DNA of 64,000 nt from Pseudomonadota bacterium. Its GTDB lineage: Bacteria > Pseudomonadota > Gammaproteobacteria > Burkholderiales > Burkholderiaceae_E. The position numbers and the translations under genes were made by a program. This document shows positions 41,788 through 50,643 of this stretch, piece after piece. The notes beneath the pieces were generated by a model, which was given only the letters and a program-made list of their open reading frames with translations, did no database searches and was not told the origin of the DNA. Each line of letters opens with the position of its first letter. Positions within the stretch are counted from its first letter, which is position 1. Location: NCBI GenBank assembly GCA_023389055.1, contig JAEWFA010000015.1, forward strand, positions 28,135-92,134, in the 5' to 3' direction.

Positions 41788-42936
41788 ATGGACTTCCAGT
41801 ACACCGAGGAGCAGCGCCTTCTCGCCGACAGTGTGAGCCGGCTGCTCGAGCGCAGCTACGACTTCGAGATGCGCAAGGCCATCGTGTCGTCACCCGAGGG
41901 CTTCAGCGCGGCGATCTGGCACGACCTCGCATCGATGGGACTGCTGTCGGTGCCTTTCATGGCGCACGACGGCGGCTTCGGCGGCGGCGCGATCGACCTC
42001 ATGGCGCCGATGCAGGCTTTCGGCGCGGCGTTGCTCGTCGAGCCGTTCGCGTCGACGCTGGCGCCGGCCGGTCGCCTGGTCTCGACGTTGGGAACGCCGG
42101 CGCAGCGCGCCGCGCTCGTGCCGCGCGTGGTCGACGGATCGGCGAAGCTCGCCTTCGCGCACGTCGAGACGCAACTGCGGCATTCGCTCGACGGCATCGC
42201 CACGACGGCGACGCCGGCGCAAGGCGGCTGGCGCCTGTCGGGCGAGAAGCGGATGGTGCTGCACGCGCCGATGGCCGATGCGCTCGTCGTCACCGCGCGC
42301 ATCGCCGACGGACCCGGGCACGTCGAAGAGATCGGCGTATTCGTCGTCGATGCGCATCGCGCCGGCGTGGTGATGAAGACTTTTCGTACCGTCGACGATC
42401 TTCGCGCCGCCGACGTCGCTTTTCGCGACGTCGCGCTCGACGCCGATGCGCGGCTGGGCGACGGCGGGGGCGAGGCGCGTGCTGCGATCGACGAGGCGAT
42501 CGATTTCGCCACCGCGCTGGGCTGCGCCGAGGCCATCGGCGCGATCGACTTCGCCAACGGGGCGACGCTCGAGTACCTGAAGACGCGCAGGCAGTTCGGC
42601 GTTCCCATCGGCTCGTTCCAGGCGCTGCAGCATCGGATGGTCGACATGACGATCCACGCCGAGCAGGCGCGGTCGATGGCGCTGCTCGCCTGTGCCAAAG
42701 TCGATGCGGCGGCGCGCGGCGAGATCGACGCCGCCGAGCGCCGGCGCACCGTGTCGGCAGCGAAGGTGCTGGTGGCCGCCGCCTGCCGGCACGTCGGACA
42801 GGAAGCGATCCAGTTGCACGGCGGGATGGGCATGACGGTGGAGATGAAGATCTCGCACGCGTTCAAGCGCCTGACGATGCTCGCACAGCAGTTCGGCGAC
42901 ATCGATCATCACCTCGATCGCTTCGCTGACGCCTGA
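41788..42936 (+). CDS. Acyl-CoA dehydrogenase (beta-type partner subunit)
   Basis: A 382-residue acyl-CoA dehydrogenase-like protein starting MDFQYTEEQRLLADSVSRLLERSYDFE. It has GWRLSGEKRMVLHAPMADALVVTAR and a C-terminal EAIQLHGGMGMTVEMKISHAFKRLTML. This end type (GGMGMT...ISHAFKRL) is typical of the partner subunit in two-gene acyl-CoA dehydrogenases. No clear catalytic Glu is visible at the usual C-terminal position. It is 15 bp downstream of its likely partner and ends the operon. Confidence 0.88.
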   Translation: MDFQYTEEQRLLADSVSRLLERSYDFEMRKAIVSSPEGFSAAIWHDLASMGLLSVPFMAHDGGFGGGAIDLMAPMQAFGAALLVEPFASTLAPAGRLVSTLGTPAQRAALVPRVVDGSAKLAFAHVETQLRHSLDGIATTATPAQGGWRLSGEKRMVLHAPMADALVVTARIADGPGHVEEIGVFVVDAHRAGVVMKTFRTVDDLRAADVAFRDVALDADARLGDGGGEARAAIDEAIDFATALGCAEAIGAIDFANGATLEYLKTRRQFGVPIGSFQALQHRMVDMTIHAEQARSMALLACAKVDAAARGEIDAAERRRTVSAAKVLVAAACRHVGQEAIQLHGGMGMTVEMKISHAFKRLTMLAQQFGDIDHHLDRFADA

Positions 42937-42978
42937 GCCGTACGAGCCAGGCGCCCCGTGTTGCAGTCGAAACCGGCG

Positions 42979-42996
42979 ATGTAACGAAACCATCAT
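42979..42996 (+). promoter_or_regulatory. Pho-box-like repeat before the 65-residue gene
   Basis: ATGTAAC-GAAA-CCATCAT has the 7-4-7 spacing of a Pho box (consensus CTGTCAT repeated every 11 bp). It resembles the stronger site before pstS at 43274, especially in the second half (CCATCAT vs CCGTCAT). It lies 55 bp before the ATG at 43052. Confidence 0.4.
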
Positions 42997-43051
42997 CTTC
43001 CGCGGGCATCCTTCGCGCGCAAAGGCAAACGACGCACTAGGAGGAACCCGA

Positions 43052-43249
43052 ATGGAACCGATCGATCGGATCCTGGCCTGCAGCGCACGCTTCTTCGGCC
43101 TTTCGCCGCTGCGTCGGCGAGGCGCTCCGCCTGCCGAGAACGCCGAGGAACTCGACGCCCTCGACGCCGCCATGCTCGAGTGCTGCGCGGCCGAGGGCCT
43201 CGCCGCCGAGCGGCTGATGCGCGAGGCGCGCGACGGCCAGGCACGCTGA
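43052..43249 (+). CDS. Small protein of unknown function, upstream of pstS
   Basis: A 65-residue acidic/helical protein (MEPIDRILACSARFFGLSPLRRRG...). The C-terminal half (AENAEELDALDAAMLECCAAEGLAAERLM) looks like one amphipathic helix. It has three cysteines and no signal peptide. The ribosome site AGGAGGA at 43039-43045 is the best in the window. A Pho-box-like repeat precedes it and pstS follows 94 bp later, so it may be a phosphate-starvation gene. I recognise no family. Confidence 0.6.
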   Translation: MEPIDRILACSARFFGLSPLRRRGAPPAENAEELDALDAAMLECCAAEGLAAERLMREARDGQAR

Positions 43250-43273
43250 GGAACCCGGAGCCGTCTCGCCGCG

Positions 43274-43291
43274 CTGTCACGGAACCGTCAT
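43274..43291 (+). promoter_or_regulatory. Pho box of pstSCAB-phoU
   Basis: CTGTCAC-GGAA-CCGTCAT matches two PhoB half-sites (CTGTCAT) at 11-bp spacing. A weak -10 (GATAGC) begins 8 bp later. The site is 52 bp before the pstS ATG. PhoB is encoded about 6 kb away on the other strand. Confidence 0.75.
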
Positions 43292-43343
43292 CGACGCCCG
43301 ATAGCCTGCTCGCATGACAGAGCGAACAGAGGAAAGGGCAAGG

Positions 43344-44393
43344 ATGAAATCGAATACCTTCGGGCGGCTCGTGATCGGCGGCGCACTGGCGTTCGGGGCG
43401 GTCGCCGCGCACGCCGTCGACATCACCGGAGCGGGGGCGACCTTCCCCGCCCCGATCTACGCGAAGTGGGCCGAGGCGTACAAGGCGAGTACCGGCAGCA
43501 GCGTCAACTACCAGGGCATCGGCTCGGGCGGCGGCGTCAAGCAGATCGTCGGCAGGACCGTCGATTTCGGCGCGACCGACGACCCGATGAAGAGCGAGGA
43601 CCTCGAGAAGAACGCGCTGCTGCAGTTTCCCGCGGTGATCGGCGGCATCGTCGCCGTGGCGCACCTGCCCGGCGTGCAACCGGGGCAGATCACGCTCGAC
43701 GGCCCGGTGCTGGCCGACATCTACCGCGGCGCGATCACGAAGTGGAACGACGCGAAGATCGGCGCGCTGAATCCTTCGCTGGCGCTACCCGACACGGCGA
43801 TCACGCTGGTCTACCGTTCCGATTCGTCGGGAACCACGGCGGCGTTCACCGATTACCTGTCGCAGGTCTCGTCGTCGTTCCGTTCGGACATCGGCGCGGG
43901 CAAGACGGTGAACTGGAAAACGGGCGTGGGCGGCAAGGGCAACGCAGGGGTCGCCGCGAACGTCACGAAGATCGCCGGGTCGATCGGCTACGTCGAATAC
44001 GCGTATGCCAAGCAGAACAAGCTGACGCACGCGGCGATGATCAATCGCGACGGCAAGAAGGTGCAGCCGAACGACCGCAGCTTCGCGGCGGCCGCCTCGC
44101 ATGCCGAGTGGGCGTCGCAGCCTGGCTTCGGCGTGAACCTGAATCACCAGCACGGCGACGACGCGTGGCCGATGACTTCGGCAACCTACATCCTGATGCA
44201 TCGCGCCGCCGAGAAGCCCGCGCGTTCGGCCGAGGCGCTGAAGTTCTTCCGCTGGGCGCTGAACGACGGCGGCAAGCTCGCGCTGGAACTCGACTACGTG
44301 CCGCTTCCCGAGGGCGTCGTGAAGCAGGTCCAGGCCTCGTGGGCGAACGTTCGCGACGCTTCCGGCAAGCCGGTGCTGGACGGCGGGCACTGA
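43344..44393 (+). CDS. pstS: Phosphate ABC transporter substrate-binding protein PstS
   Basis: A 349-residue periplasmic phosphate-binding protein. The signal peptide is MKSNTFGRLVIGGALAFGAVAAHA, cut before VDITGAGATFPAPIYAKW, the PstS signature. Phosphate-binding segments are GIGSGGGVKQI, DFGATDDPM and YRSDSSGTTAAFTDYL. The ATG at 43344 has AGGAAAGGG upstream; an ATG at 43314 would weaken the signal peptide. First gene of pstS-pstC-pstA-pstB-phoU. Confidence 0.96.
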   Translation: MKSNTFGRLVIGGALAFGAVAAHAVDITGAGATFPAPIYAKWAEAYKASTGSSVNYQGIGSGGGVKQIVGRTVDFGATDDPMKSEDLEKNALLQFPAVIGGIVAVAHLPGVQPGQITLDGPVLADIYRGAITKWNDAKIGALNPSLALPDTAITLVYRSDSSGTTAAFTDYLSQVSSSFRSDIGAGKTVNWKTGVGGKGNAGVAANVTKIAGSIGYVEYAYAKQNKLTHAAMINRDGKKVQPNDRSFAAAASHAEWASQPGFGVNLNHQHGDDAWPMTSATYILMHRAAEKPARSAEALKFFRWALNDGGKLALELDYVPLPEGVVKQVQASWANVRDASGKPVLDGGH

Positions 44394-44421
44394 CGGAGTC
44401 GGCGAGCGACCGACGGCTGCG

Positions 44422-45504
44422 ATGAGCATGGTGGTGGCCGAACGCACGACGATCGAGGCCGCGTTCGACGGCGCGGATTACGCGCCGAACGCCGTCGGCG
44501 TGTCGGGGCGCGCGAGCAGGCGAGCGGACGCGAGCGCCGACGCGGGACGAAGCGGGAGCGCGGCGGCGAGCGCGCAGTTCGACGACCGGCGCGGAAGGCG
44601 CTTCGCCGTGCAGGACCGCGTCTTCCTCGCCGTCACCCGTTTCTTCGCCGCGCTGGTGCTGGTCGCGCTCGCCGGAATCCTCGTCGCCCTCGTCATGGAG
44701 GGCTGGCCCGCGCTGCGGGCCTTCGGACCGGGCTTTCTCGTCGGAACGACGTGGAGCCCGGCCGATGACGTCTACGGCGCCGTCGTCCCGGGATACGGCA
44801 CGATCGTCACGTCGGCCATCGCCCTGGCAATTGCCGTCCCGGTGAGTTTCGGCATTGCCGTCTTTCTCACCGAGATGTGCCCGCAGAAGCTCGCGCGTCC
44901 GCTGGGGATCGCCGTCGAGTTGCTCGCCGGCATCCCGTCGATCATCTACGGCTTCTGGGGCTTGTTCGTGCTCGCTCCGGTGTTGCAGGCGCACGTGCAG
45001 CCGCTGCTCGTTGGCACCGGCCTGCCGATCTTCGCCGGGCCGCCGCTGGGGATCGGCGTCTTCACGGCGGGAGTCGTGCTCGCGTTGATGGTCGTCCCGT
45101 TCGTCGCGTCGGTGATGCGCGACGTCTTCCAGACCGTTCCGGCGGTGCTGAAGGAGTCGGCCTATGGGCTGGGCTGCACCACCTGGGAAGTCGTGCGGCA
45201 CGTCGTCCTGCCGTACACGCGCATCGGCGTGGTCGGCGGCATCCTGCTCGGACTGGGACGCGCGCTCGGAGAGACGATGGCGGTGACCTTCGTGATCGGC
45301 AACGCGAACCGGCTCTCGGCGAACCTGTTCGCGCCGGGCAACTCGATCGCTTCCACGCTCGCCAACGAGTTCGCCGAGGCAGATCCGGCGCTGCACATTC
45401 CGTCGCTGTTCGCGCTCGGGCTGCTGCTGTTCGTCATTACCTTCGTCGTGCTCGGCGTGGCGAAGTGGCTCGTGCAGCGCAGCGCTGCGCGCACGGGTGC
45501 CTGA
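44422..45504 (+). CDS. pstC: Phosphate ABC transporter permease PstC
   Basis: A 360-residue inner-membrane permease with about six helices from residue 70 on. It has VPGYGTIVTSAIALAIAVPVSF, ELLAGIPSIIYGFWGLFVL and the EAA loop KESAYGLGCTTWEVVRHVVLP. It carries an unusual N-terminal extension of about 60 residues rich in Ala, Ser, Arg and Asp before the core RFAVQDRVFLAVTRFFA. The only Met codons are at positions 1 and 3, so the extension appears real unless a non-ATG start is used. Confidence 0.94.
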   Translation: MSMVVAERTTIEAAFDGADYAPNAVGVSGRASRRADASADAGRSGSAAASAQFDDRRGRRFAVQDRVFLAVTRFFAALVLVALAGILVALVMEGWPALRAFGPGFLVGTTWSPADDVYGAVVPGYGTIVTSAIALAIAVPVSFGIAVFLTEMCPQKLARPLGIAVELLAGIPSIIYGFWGLFVLAPVLQAHVQPLLVGTGLPIFAGPPLGIGVFTAGVVLALMVVPFVASVMRDVFQTVPAVLKESAYGLGCTTWEVVRHVVLPYTRIGVVGGILLGLGRALGETMAVTFVIGNANRLSANLFAPGNSIASTLANEFAEADPALHIPSLFALGLLLFVITFVVLGVAKWLVQRSAARTGA

Positions 45505-45521
45505 GGGTCGCAACCGGGAGC

Positions 45522-46376
45522 ATGACGATGGATGCCTTCACGGTTCGCCGCCGCAGGTTCGTCAACGCCTTCGGCCTGTCGCTTTCGGCGGCTGCGATGT
45601 CGCTCGGTCTGGCGGCGCTCGCGTGGATCCTGTGGACGTTGTTCTCGTCGGGGCTGGCCGCGTTCAGCGCCGATTTCTTCCTGGAGTCGACGCCGGCTCC
45701 GGGAACCGATGGCGGCGGACTGGCGAACGCCATCGTCGGCAGCGCGATGATGGTCGCCTTTGCGACCTTCGTGTCCACGCCGGTCGGCATCCTGGCGGGC
45801 GTCTATCTCGCCGAGTTCGGCGCGCGCTCGCGCTTCGCCGCCGTCACGCGCTTCGTCACCGACCTCATGCTGTCGGCGCCTTCGATCGTCATCGGGCTCT
45901 TCGTCTACGCGCTCGCGGTGGCGACCGTCGGGCACTTTTCCGGCTGGTCGGGCTCGCTCGCGCTTGCGCTGATCGCGATCCCGGTCGTCGTTCGCACCAC
46001 CGAGAACATGTTGCTGCTGGTTCCGGGCAGCCTGCGCGAGGCCGCCTTCGCGCTCGGTGCGCCGCGCTGGAAGGTGAGCCTGGGGGTAACACTGCGCGCG
46101 GTGCGCGGCGGCGTCGTCACCGGCGTGCTGCTGGCCGTCGCGCGCATCGTCGGCGAGACGGCGCCGCTGCTGTTCACGGCGTTGAGCAACCAGTTCTTCA
46201 CGCTCGACATGTCGACGCCGATGGCGAACCTGCCGGTGGTCATCTACAACTTCGCGATGAGCCCGTACGAGAACTGGCAGCAACTCGCCTGGGGCGGTGC
46301 CGCGCTCATCGCGCTCGTCGTGCTCGCATTGAACGTGCTCGCGCGCGTGCTGTTCCGGGATCGGCTGCGCGGCTGA
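45522..46376 (+). CDS. pstA: Phosphate ABC transporter permease PstA
   Basis: A 284-residue permease with six helices. It contains GGGLANAIVGSAMMVAFATFVSTPVGILAGVYLAEFG and the EAA loop REAAFALGAPRWKVSLGVTLRA, then ARIVGETAPLLFTA. It starts at ATG 45522, 17 bp after pstC, with GGGAG upstream. Length is normal. Confidence 0.95.
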   Translation: MTMDAFTVRRRRFVNAFGLSLSAAAMSLGLAALAWILWTLFSSGLAAFSADFFLESTPAPGTDGGGLANAIVGSAMMVAFATFVSTPVGILAGVYLAEFGARSRFAAVTRFVTDLMLSAPSIVIGLFVYALAVATVGHFSGWSGSLALALIAIPVVVRTTENMLLLVPGSLREAAFALGAPRWKVSLGVTLRAVRGGVVTGVLLAVARIVGETAPLLFTALSNQFFTLDMSTPMANLPVVIYNFAMSPYENWQQLAWGGAALIALVVLALNVLARVLFRDRLRG

Positions 46377-46397
46377 AACATGGGGGTGGAAAGGATC

Positions 46398-47177
<780 letters not shown>

Positions 47178-47188
47178 GGAGCATCGAC

Positions 47189-47893
47189 ATGGCGAGCCGC
47201 GAATTTGCCCATCGAACCTTCGATTCCGACATCGAGACGCTGCGCAGCACGGTGGCGACGATGGCCGGGCTCGTCGAGCGCCAACTTGTGCGCGCGATCG
47301 ACGCGATCCGCGGGCACGATCCGCGGCTGGTCGACGAGGTGCTGCTCGACGAGCAGCAGGTGAACCGGCTGCAGGTCGACTCGGACCTGCGCTGCAACCG
47401 TACGATCGCGCGCCGCCAGCCCATCGCGATCGACCTGCGCGAGATCATCGCGGTGATCCACATCGTCAACGACCTCGAGCGGATCGGCGACGAGGCGAAG
47501 AAGATCGCGATCCGCAGTCGCGATTTCGCCGATGCGCCGTCGCCGATCGGCATCGACGAGATCGAGCGGATGGCGTCGCGCGTACGCGCGATGTTCGATG
47601 CGGCCATCGATGCCTTCGTTCGGCACGATGCGAGCGTTGCCGCGCGGCTCGAGGAGAGCGACGACGAAGTCGATGCGCTGCGCGACCGTCTGATCGGCCA
47701 GTTGATGCAGGCGATGTCCGCTCGGCCCGATGCGGTGAGCTCCGGCCTGGCGGCCGTGTTCGTCGTGCAGTCCATCGAGCGCGTCGGCGATCACGCGAAG
47801 AACATCGCCGAGCACGTCGCGCTGCTCGTCGAGGGGGTCGACCTGCGTCAGGCGCCCGTCGGCTCCGACCGGGAAGTCGAGGAGGGCCGCTGA
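47189..47893 (+). CDS. phoU: Phosphate signalling complex protein PhoU
   Basis: A 234-residue all-helical protein of two PhoU domains. Metal-binding type motifs are HIVNDLERIGDEAKKIA and SIERVGDHAKNIAEHVALL. It links PstB to PhoR and keeps PhoR quiet when phosphate is plentiful. It starts 11 bp after pstB. Its last 46 bp overlap the 3' end of phoR on the other strand. Confidence 0.95.
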   Translation: MASREFAHRTFDSDIETLRSTVATMAGLVERQLVRAIDAIRGHDPRLVDEVLLDEQQVNRLQVDSDLRCNRTIARRQPIAIDLREIIAVIHIVNDLERIGDEAKKIAIRSRDFADAPSPIGIDEIERMASRVRAMFDAAIDAFVRHDASVAARLEESDDEVDALRDRLIGQLMQAMSARPDAVSSGLAAVFVVQSIERVGDHAKNIAEHVALLVEGVDLRQAPVGSDREVEEGR

Positions 47894-49257
47894 TCGGTCG
47901 CAGGCTCCGGGGGCACAGCGGTCGCGCCGAGCGGCGCGCCCGCCCCGGGCTCGGTCGAGTTTTCCTGCAGCGCCGGATCGGGGATCAGCCGGGCTGCCGG
48001 CAGGCACAGGATGAAGGTGCTGCCGCGGCCGGGTGCGCTGTCGAAGCGAAGTTGCCCCTGGTGCCGCGCCATGATGCGCTTGACGATCGCCAGCCCCAGT
48101 CCTGTTCCGCCGGTCGCGCGCGAACGTCCGCGATCGACGCGATAGAAACGCTCCGCCAGGCGCGGCAGGTGTTCGGGGCCGATGCCGATGCCCGTGTCGC
48201 GCACCGCGATGCGCCCTTCGGCGTCCTGCACGCGCCAGTCGACGCCGATGCGCCCATCGTCCGGCGTGTAGCGGATCGCGTTGGTGAGCAGGTTGCGCAC
48301 CGCGCTCTCGAGCTCGCCCGGCGAGGCCAGCACGCGGCGCGGACCGTCCAGGACGAGCGAGATCTGGTGGCGGCCGGCCGAGATGGTGCGCGCCTCGTCG
48401 ACCAGCCGTTCGAGCAGCGATGCGAGGTCGATCGGTTCATCGTCGAGCGCCTGCGTGTCGCTCTCGAGCGAGGAGATCGTCAGCAGGTCGTCGACGATCC
48501 GCTGCATCGTGCGGCTCTGCTCGAGGATCGACTCGAGGTATTCGCGGCGCTGGTGGACGTCGAGGTCGAGGGTGAGCAGCGTCTCGGCGAACCCGGCGAT
48601 CACCGTTACCGGCGTGCGAATTTCGTGCGACACGTTGGCGACGAAGTCGCTGCGCATCGCGTCGAGCTTCGCGCGCTCGGTGACGTCGCGCGTGATCAGC
48701 AGCTTCTGCTCGCCCTGTGCCCGGTGCAGCAACAACTCGTAGATGCGCCCCGGGCGGCCGGGCAGCTCCACCCGGATCGAGCTGCCCGCTTCGTTCGTTT
48801 CGAGCAGGCCGGCGAGCTCGGGCTGGCGGATGAAGTGGTGGATCGGCCGGCGCGTGCCGAAGATTCCGTGCAGGCTCTCGGCGGCGTCGTTGGCCCAGAG
48901 CACGTGGTCATAACGGTCGAGCACGACGAGACCGTCGGGCAACTGGTCGACCGCCGCGTGGATGCGTTCGAGCTCCGAGGCGAGATCGGCCTGCGCGTCG
49001 ACCTCCTGGCGTGCGAAGCGGGAAAGCCGGGAAATCAGCGCGCGCCACGGCCCGTAGCCGGCCGGCAGCGATCGATTGCGCGGCAGCGTCGCCCAGTGAT
49101 GCAGGCGTGCGAGGTAGGCGGTTTCGCTGAGCGCGTACGCGATGAGCACCGCGCCCAGCCACCAGACCGCGGCCCGCTCGGAGATGTAGGCATCGAGCAG
49201 GGCGGCGATGAGGACTGCGGCGACGATGGCCGCGAGATTGCGAAACACGAGGCGCAC
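47848..49257 (-). CDS. phoR: Phosphate regulon sensor kinase PhoR
   Basis: A 469-residue histidine kinase. Two N-terminal helices (about 8-25 and 31-48) are followed by a basic linker, a PAS domain (about 100-190, PDGLVVLDRYDHVLWANDAAE), and HisKA with the phospho-acceptor His211 in ANVSHEIRTPVTVIAGFAE. The HATPase domain has AIRYTPDDGRIGVDW, DTGIGIGPEHLPRLAERFYRVD and GTGLGLAIVKRI. The tail of about 35 residues beyond the ATPase runs into the end of phoU. It pairs with PhoB, 43 bp upstream. Confidence 0.95.
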   Translation of the reverse strand: MRLVFRNLAAIVAAVLIAALLDAYISERAAVWWLGAVLIAYALSETAYLARLHHWATLPRNRSLPAGYGPWRALISRLSRFARQEVDAQADLASELERIHAAVDQLPDGLVVLDRYDHVLWANDAAESLHGIFGTRRPIHHFIRQPELAGLLETNEAGSSIRVELPGRPGRIYELLLHRAQGEQKLLITRDVTERAKLDAMRSDFVANVSHEIRTPVTVIAGFAETLLTLDLDVHQRREYLESILEQSRTMQRIVDDLLTISSLESDTQALDDEPIDLASLLERLVDEARTISAGRHQISLVLDGPRRVLASPGELESAVRNLLTNAIRYTPDDGRIGVDWRVQDAEGRIAVRDTGIGIGPEHLPRLAERFYRVDRGRSRATGGTGLGLAIVKRIMARHQGQLRFDSAPGRGSTFILCLPAARLIPDPALQENSTEPGAGAPLGATAVPPEPATDQRPSSTSRSEPTGA

Positions 49258-49300
49258 GGCGTTCCCGGACGTTGGCGCGAAGGACGTTGGGCGCGAGGAA

Positions 49301-50017
49301 TCAGCTTCGCCCGAAGCGATAGCCTTCCCCGCGTACGGTTTCGATCAACCGGTCGTGGCCGCTCGGAGCGAGCGCGAGCCGCAACCGCCGGATGTGCACG
49401 TCGACCGTGCGCTGGTCAATATACACGCGATCACCCCACACGCCGTCGATCAGCCGGTCGCGCGAGACGACCCGGTCGGCGTTGCGCATCAGGAAATGCA
49501 GCAGCCGGAACTCGGTGGGGCTGAGCGTGAGACGGACGTCGCCGGCGCGCACGCGCACCGCCGCAGGCTCCAGGCGCAGACCGTCGATCTCGATCGGCGA
49601 TTCGTCCGCCGCTGCCGTGGCTGCCGCCGATCCCTCGTCGCCGGTGCTCGTGCGCCGCAACACGGCGCGCACCCGGGCGACCAGCTCGCGCGTCGAGAAC
49701 GGCTTGGTGAGGTAGTCGTCCACGCCTCGGTCGAAGCCGAGCAGCTTGTCGCCTTCGTGCGCTCTTGCGGTCAGCAGCATGATCGGCACCTTGCTCGTGC
49801 GTGCTTCGGCGCGCAACGCCTTCGCCAGGTCGATGCCCGCTTCGCCCGGCAGCATCCAGTCGAGGACGATGAGGTCGGGCAGGGCGCGCGCGAGTGCGGC
49901 GCGCGCGGCCTCGGCCGAGTCGACGCCGTCGACGCGATAACCGGCATGTCGAAGATTCACGGCGACGAGTTCGCGGATCGCCGGTTCGTCTTCGACGACG
50001 AGGATCAGTGCGGTCAC
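49301..50017 (-). CDS. phoB: Phosphate regulon response regulator PhoB
   Basis: A 238-residue OmpR-type regulator. The receiver domain has the phospho-acceptor Asp53 (VLDWMLPGEAGID) and the lysine in YLTKPFSTREL. The C-terminal winged helix has LSPTEFRLLHFLM and RTVDVHIRRLRLAL. The start is GTG 50017 (VTALILVVEDEPAIREL), which overlaps the thpR stop as GTGA. An upstream ATG at 50047 lies inside thpR. A linker of about 20 Ala/Ser-rich residues separates the domains. It binds Pho boxes such as that before pstS. Confidence 0.95.
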   Translation of the reverse strand: MTALILVVEDEPAIRELVAVNLRHAGYRVDGVDSAEAARAALARALPDLIVLDWMLPGEAGIDLAKALRAEARTSKVPIMLLTARAHEGDKLLGFDRGVDDYLTKPFSTRELVARVRAVLRRTSTGDEGSAAATAAADESPIEIDGLRLEPAAVRVRAGDVRLTLSPTEFRLLHFLMRNADRVVSRDRLIDGVWGDRVYIDQRTVDVHIRRLRLALAPSGHDRLIETVRGEGYRFGRS

Positions 50018-50640
50018 GAAGGCGTCCCCGTTGCAGGCGGGCCCCACCAGCTATAGCGACGCTGCGGCGTCGAGCCGGGGGTCGAGGCGCCGAGCGCGAG
50101 CGACCAGCTTCGCGCGATGACCGGCAGGCCGGTGACGGATACGCGGTCCTCGACGAACCCGCGCGCGCCACGAACGATCGTCGCGTGCAGCTTCAGCGGC
50201 CGGTCGTCGAACGCGATGCCTGCCGTTCGCAGTCGTTCGCGGATCTGGCGCGCGAGCCGGTGCACGAAAGGAGGCGCCGGCGACGCAGCTCCGGGTGGCT
50301 TCGCCGGGCCGACCCACAGCACGCCGTGCCCGAAGCTGCCGATGCGCGACAGTTCCAGCGCCGCGAGCGTGTCGACGTCGTCGATCGGCGGGTCGTCGGC
50401 CGCCGCGTCGCGGGTGCCGCTCGCCCCGCCGTACTGCGACGGCAAGCCGTGCAGGATCGCCTCGAGCGCCGGTCGGTCCTCGAGCGGCTGCATGCCCATG
50501 AACGCAAGCGTCAGGTGGATGTCGGGCGCGGCGAAGGCGCGACCGCCCCATCGTGCGGCGGCCTGGGCGGCGATCGCCGCAAGCTCGCCGGCGGCACCCG
50601 AGTCGGGGCGCAGCGCGTAGAAGAACCGGGCCTTCGCCAC
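50014..50640 (-). CDS. thpR: RNA 2',3'-cyclic phosphodiesterase (2'-5' RNA ligase family)
   Basis: A 208-residue 2H phosphoesterase. The two HxT motifs are H42-L-T-L (DIHLTLAFMG) and H152-A-T-I (KLHATIVRGA), which form the active site. The start is GTG at 50640, 3 bp after the manC stop. It ends on the phoB start (GTGA), so phoB translation may be coupled to it. The family opens 2',3'-cyclic phosphates and can ligate tRNA halves in vitro; its cellular role is unclear. Confidence 0.88.
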   Translation of the reverse strand: MAKARFFYALRPDSGAAGELAAIAAQAAARWGGRAFAAPDIHLTLAFMGMQPLEDRPALEAILHGLPSQYGGASGTRDAAADDPPIDDVDTLAALELSRIGSFGHGVLWVGPAKPPGAASPAPPFVHRLARQIRERLRTAGIAFDDRPLKLHATIVRGARGFVEDRVSVTGLPVIARSWSLALGASTPGSTPQRRYSWWGPPATGTPS

Positions 50641-50643
50641 GGC

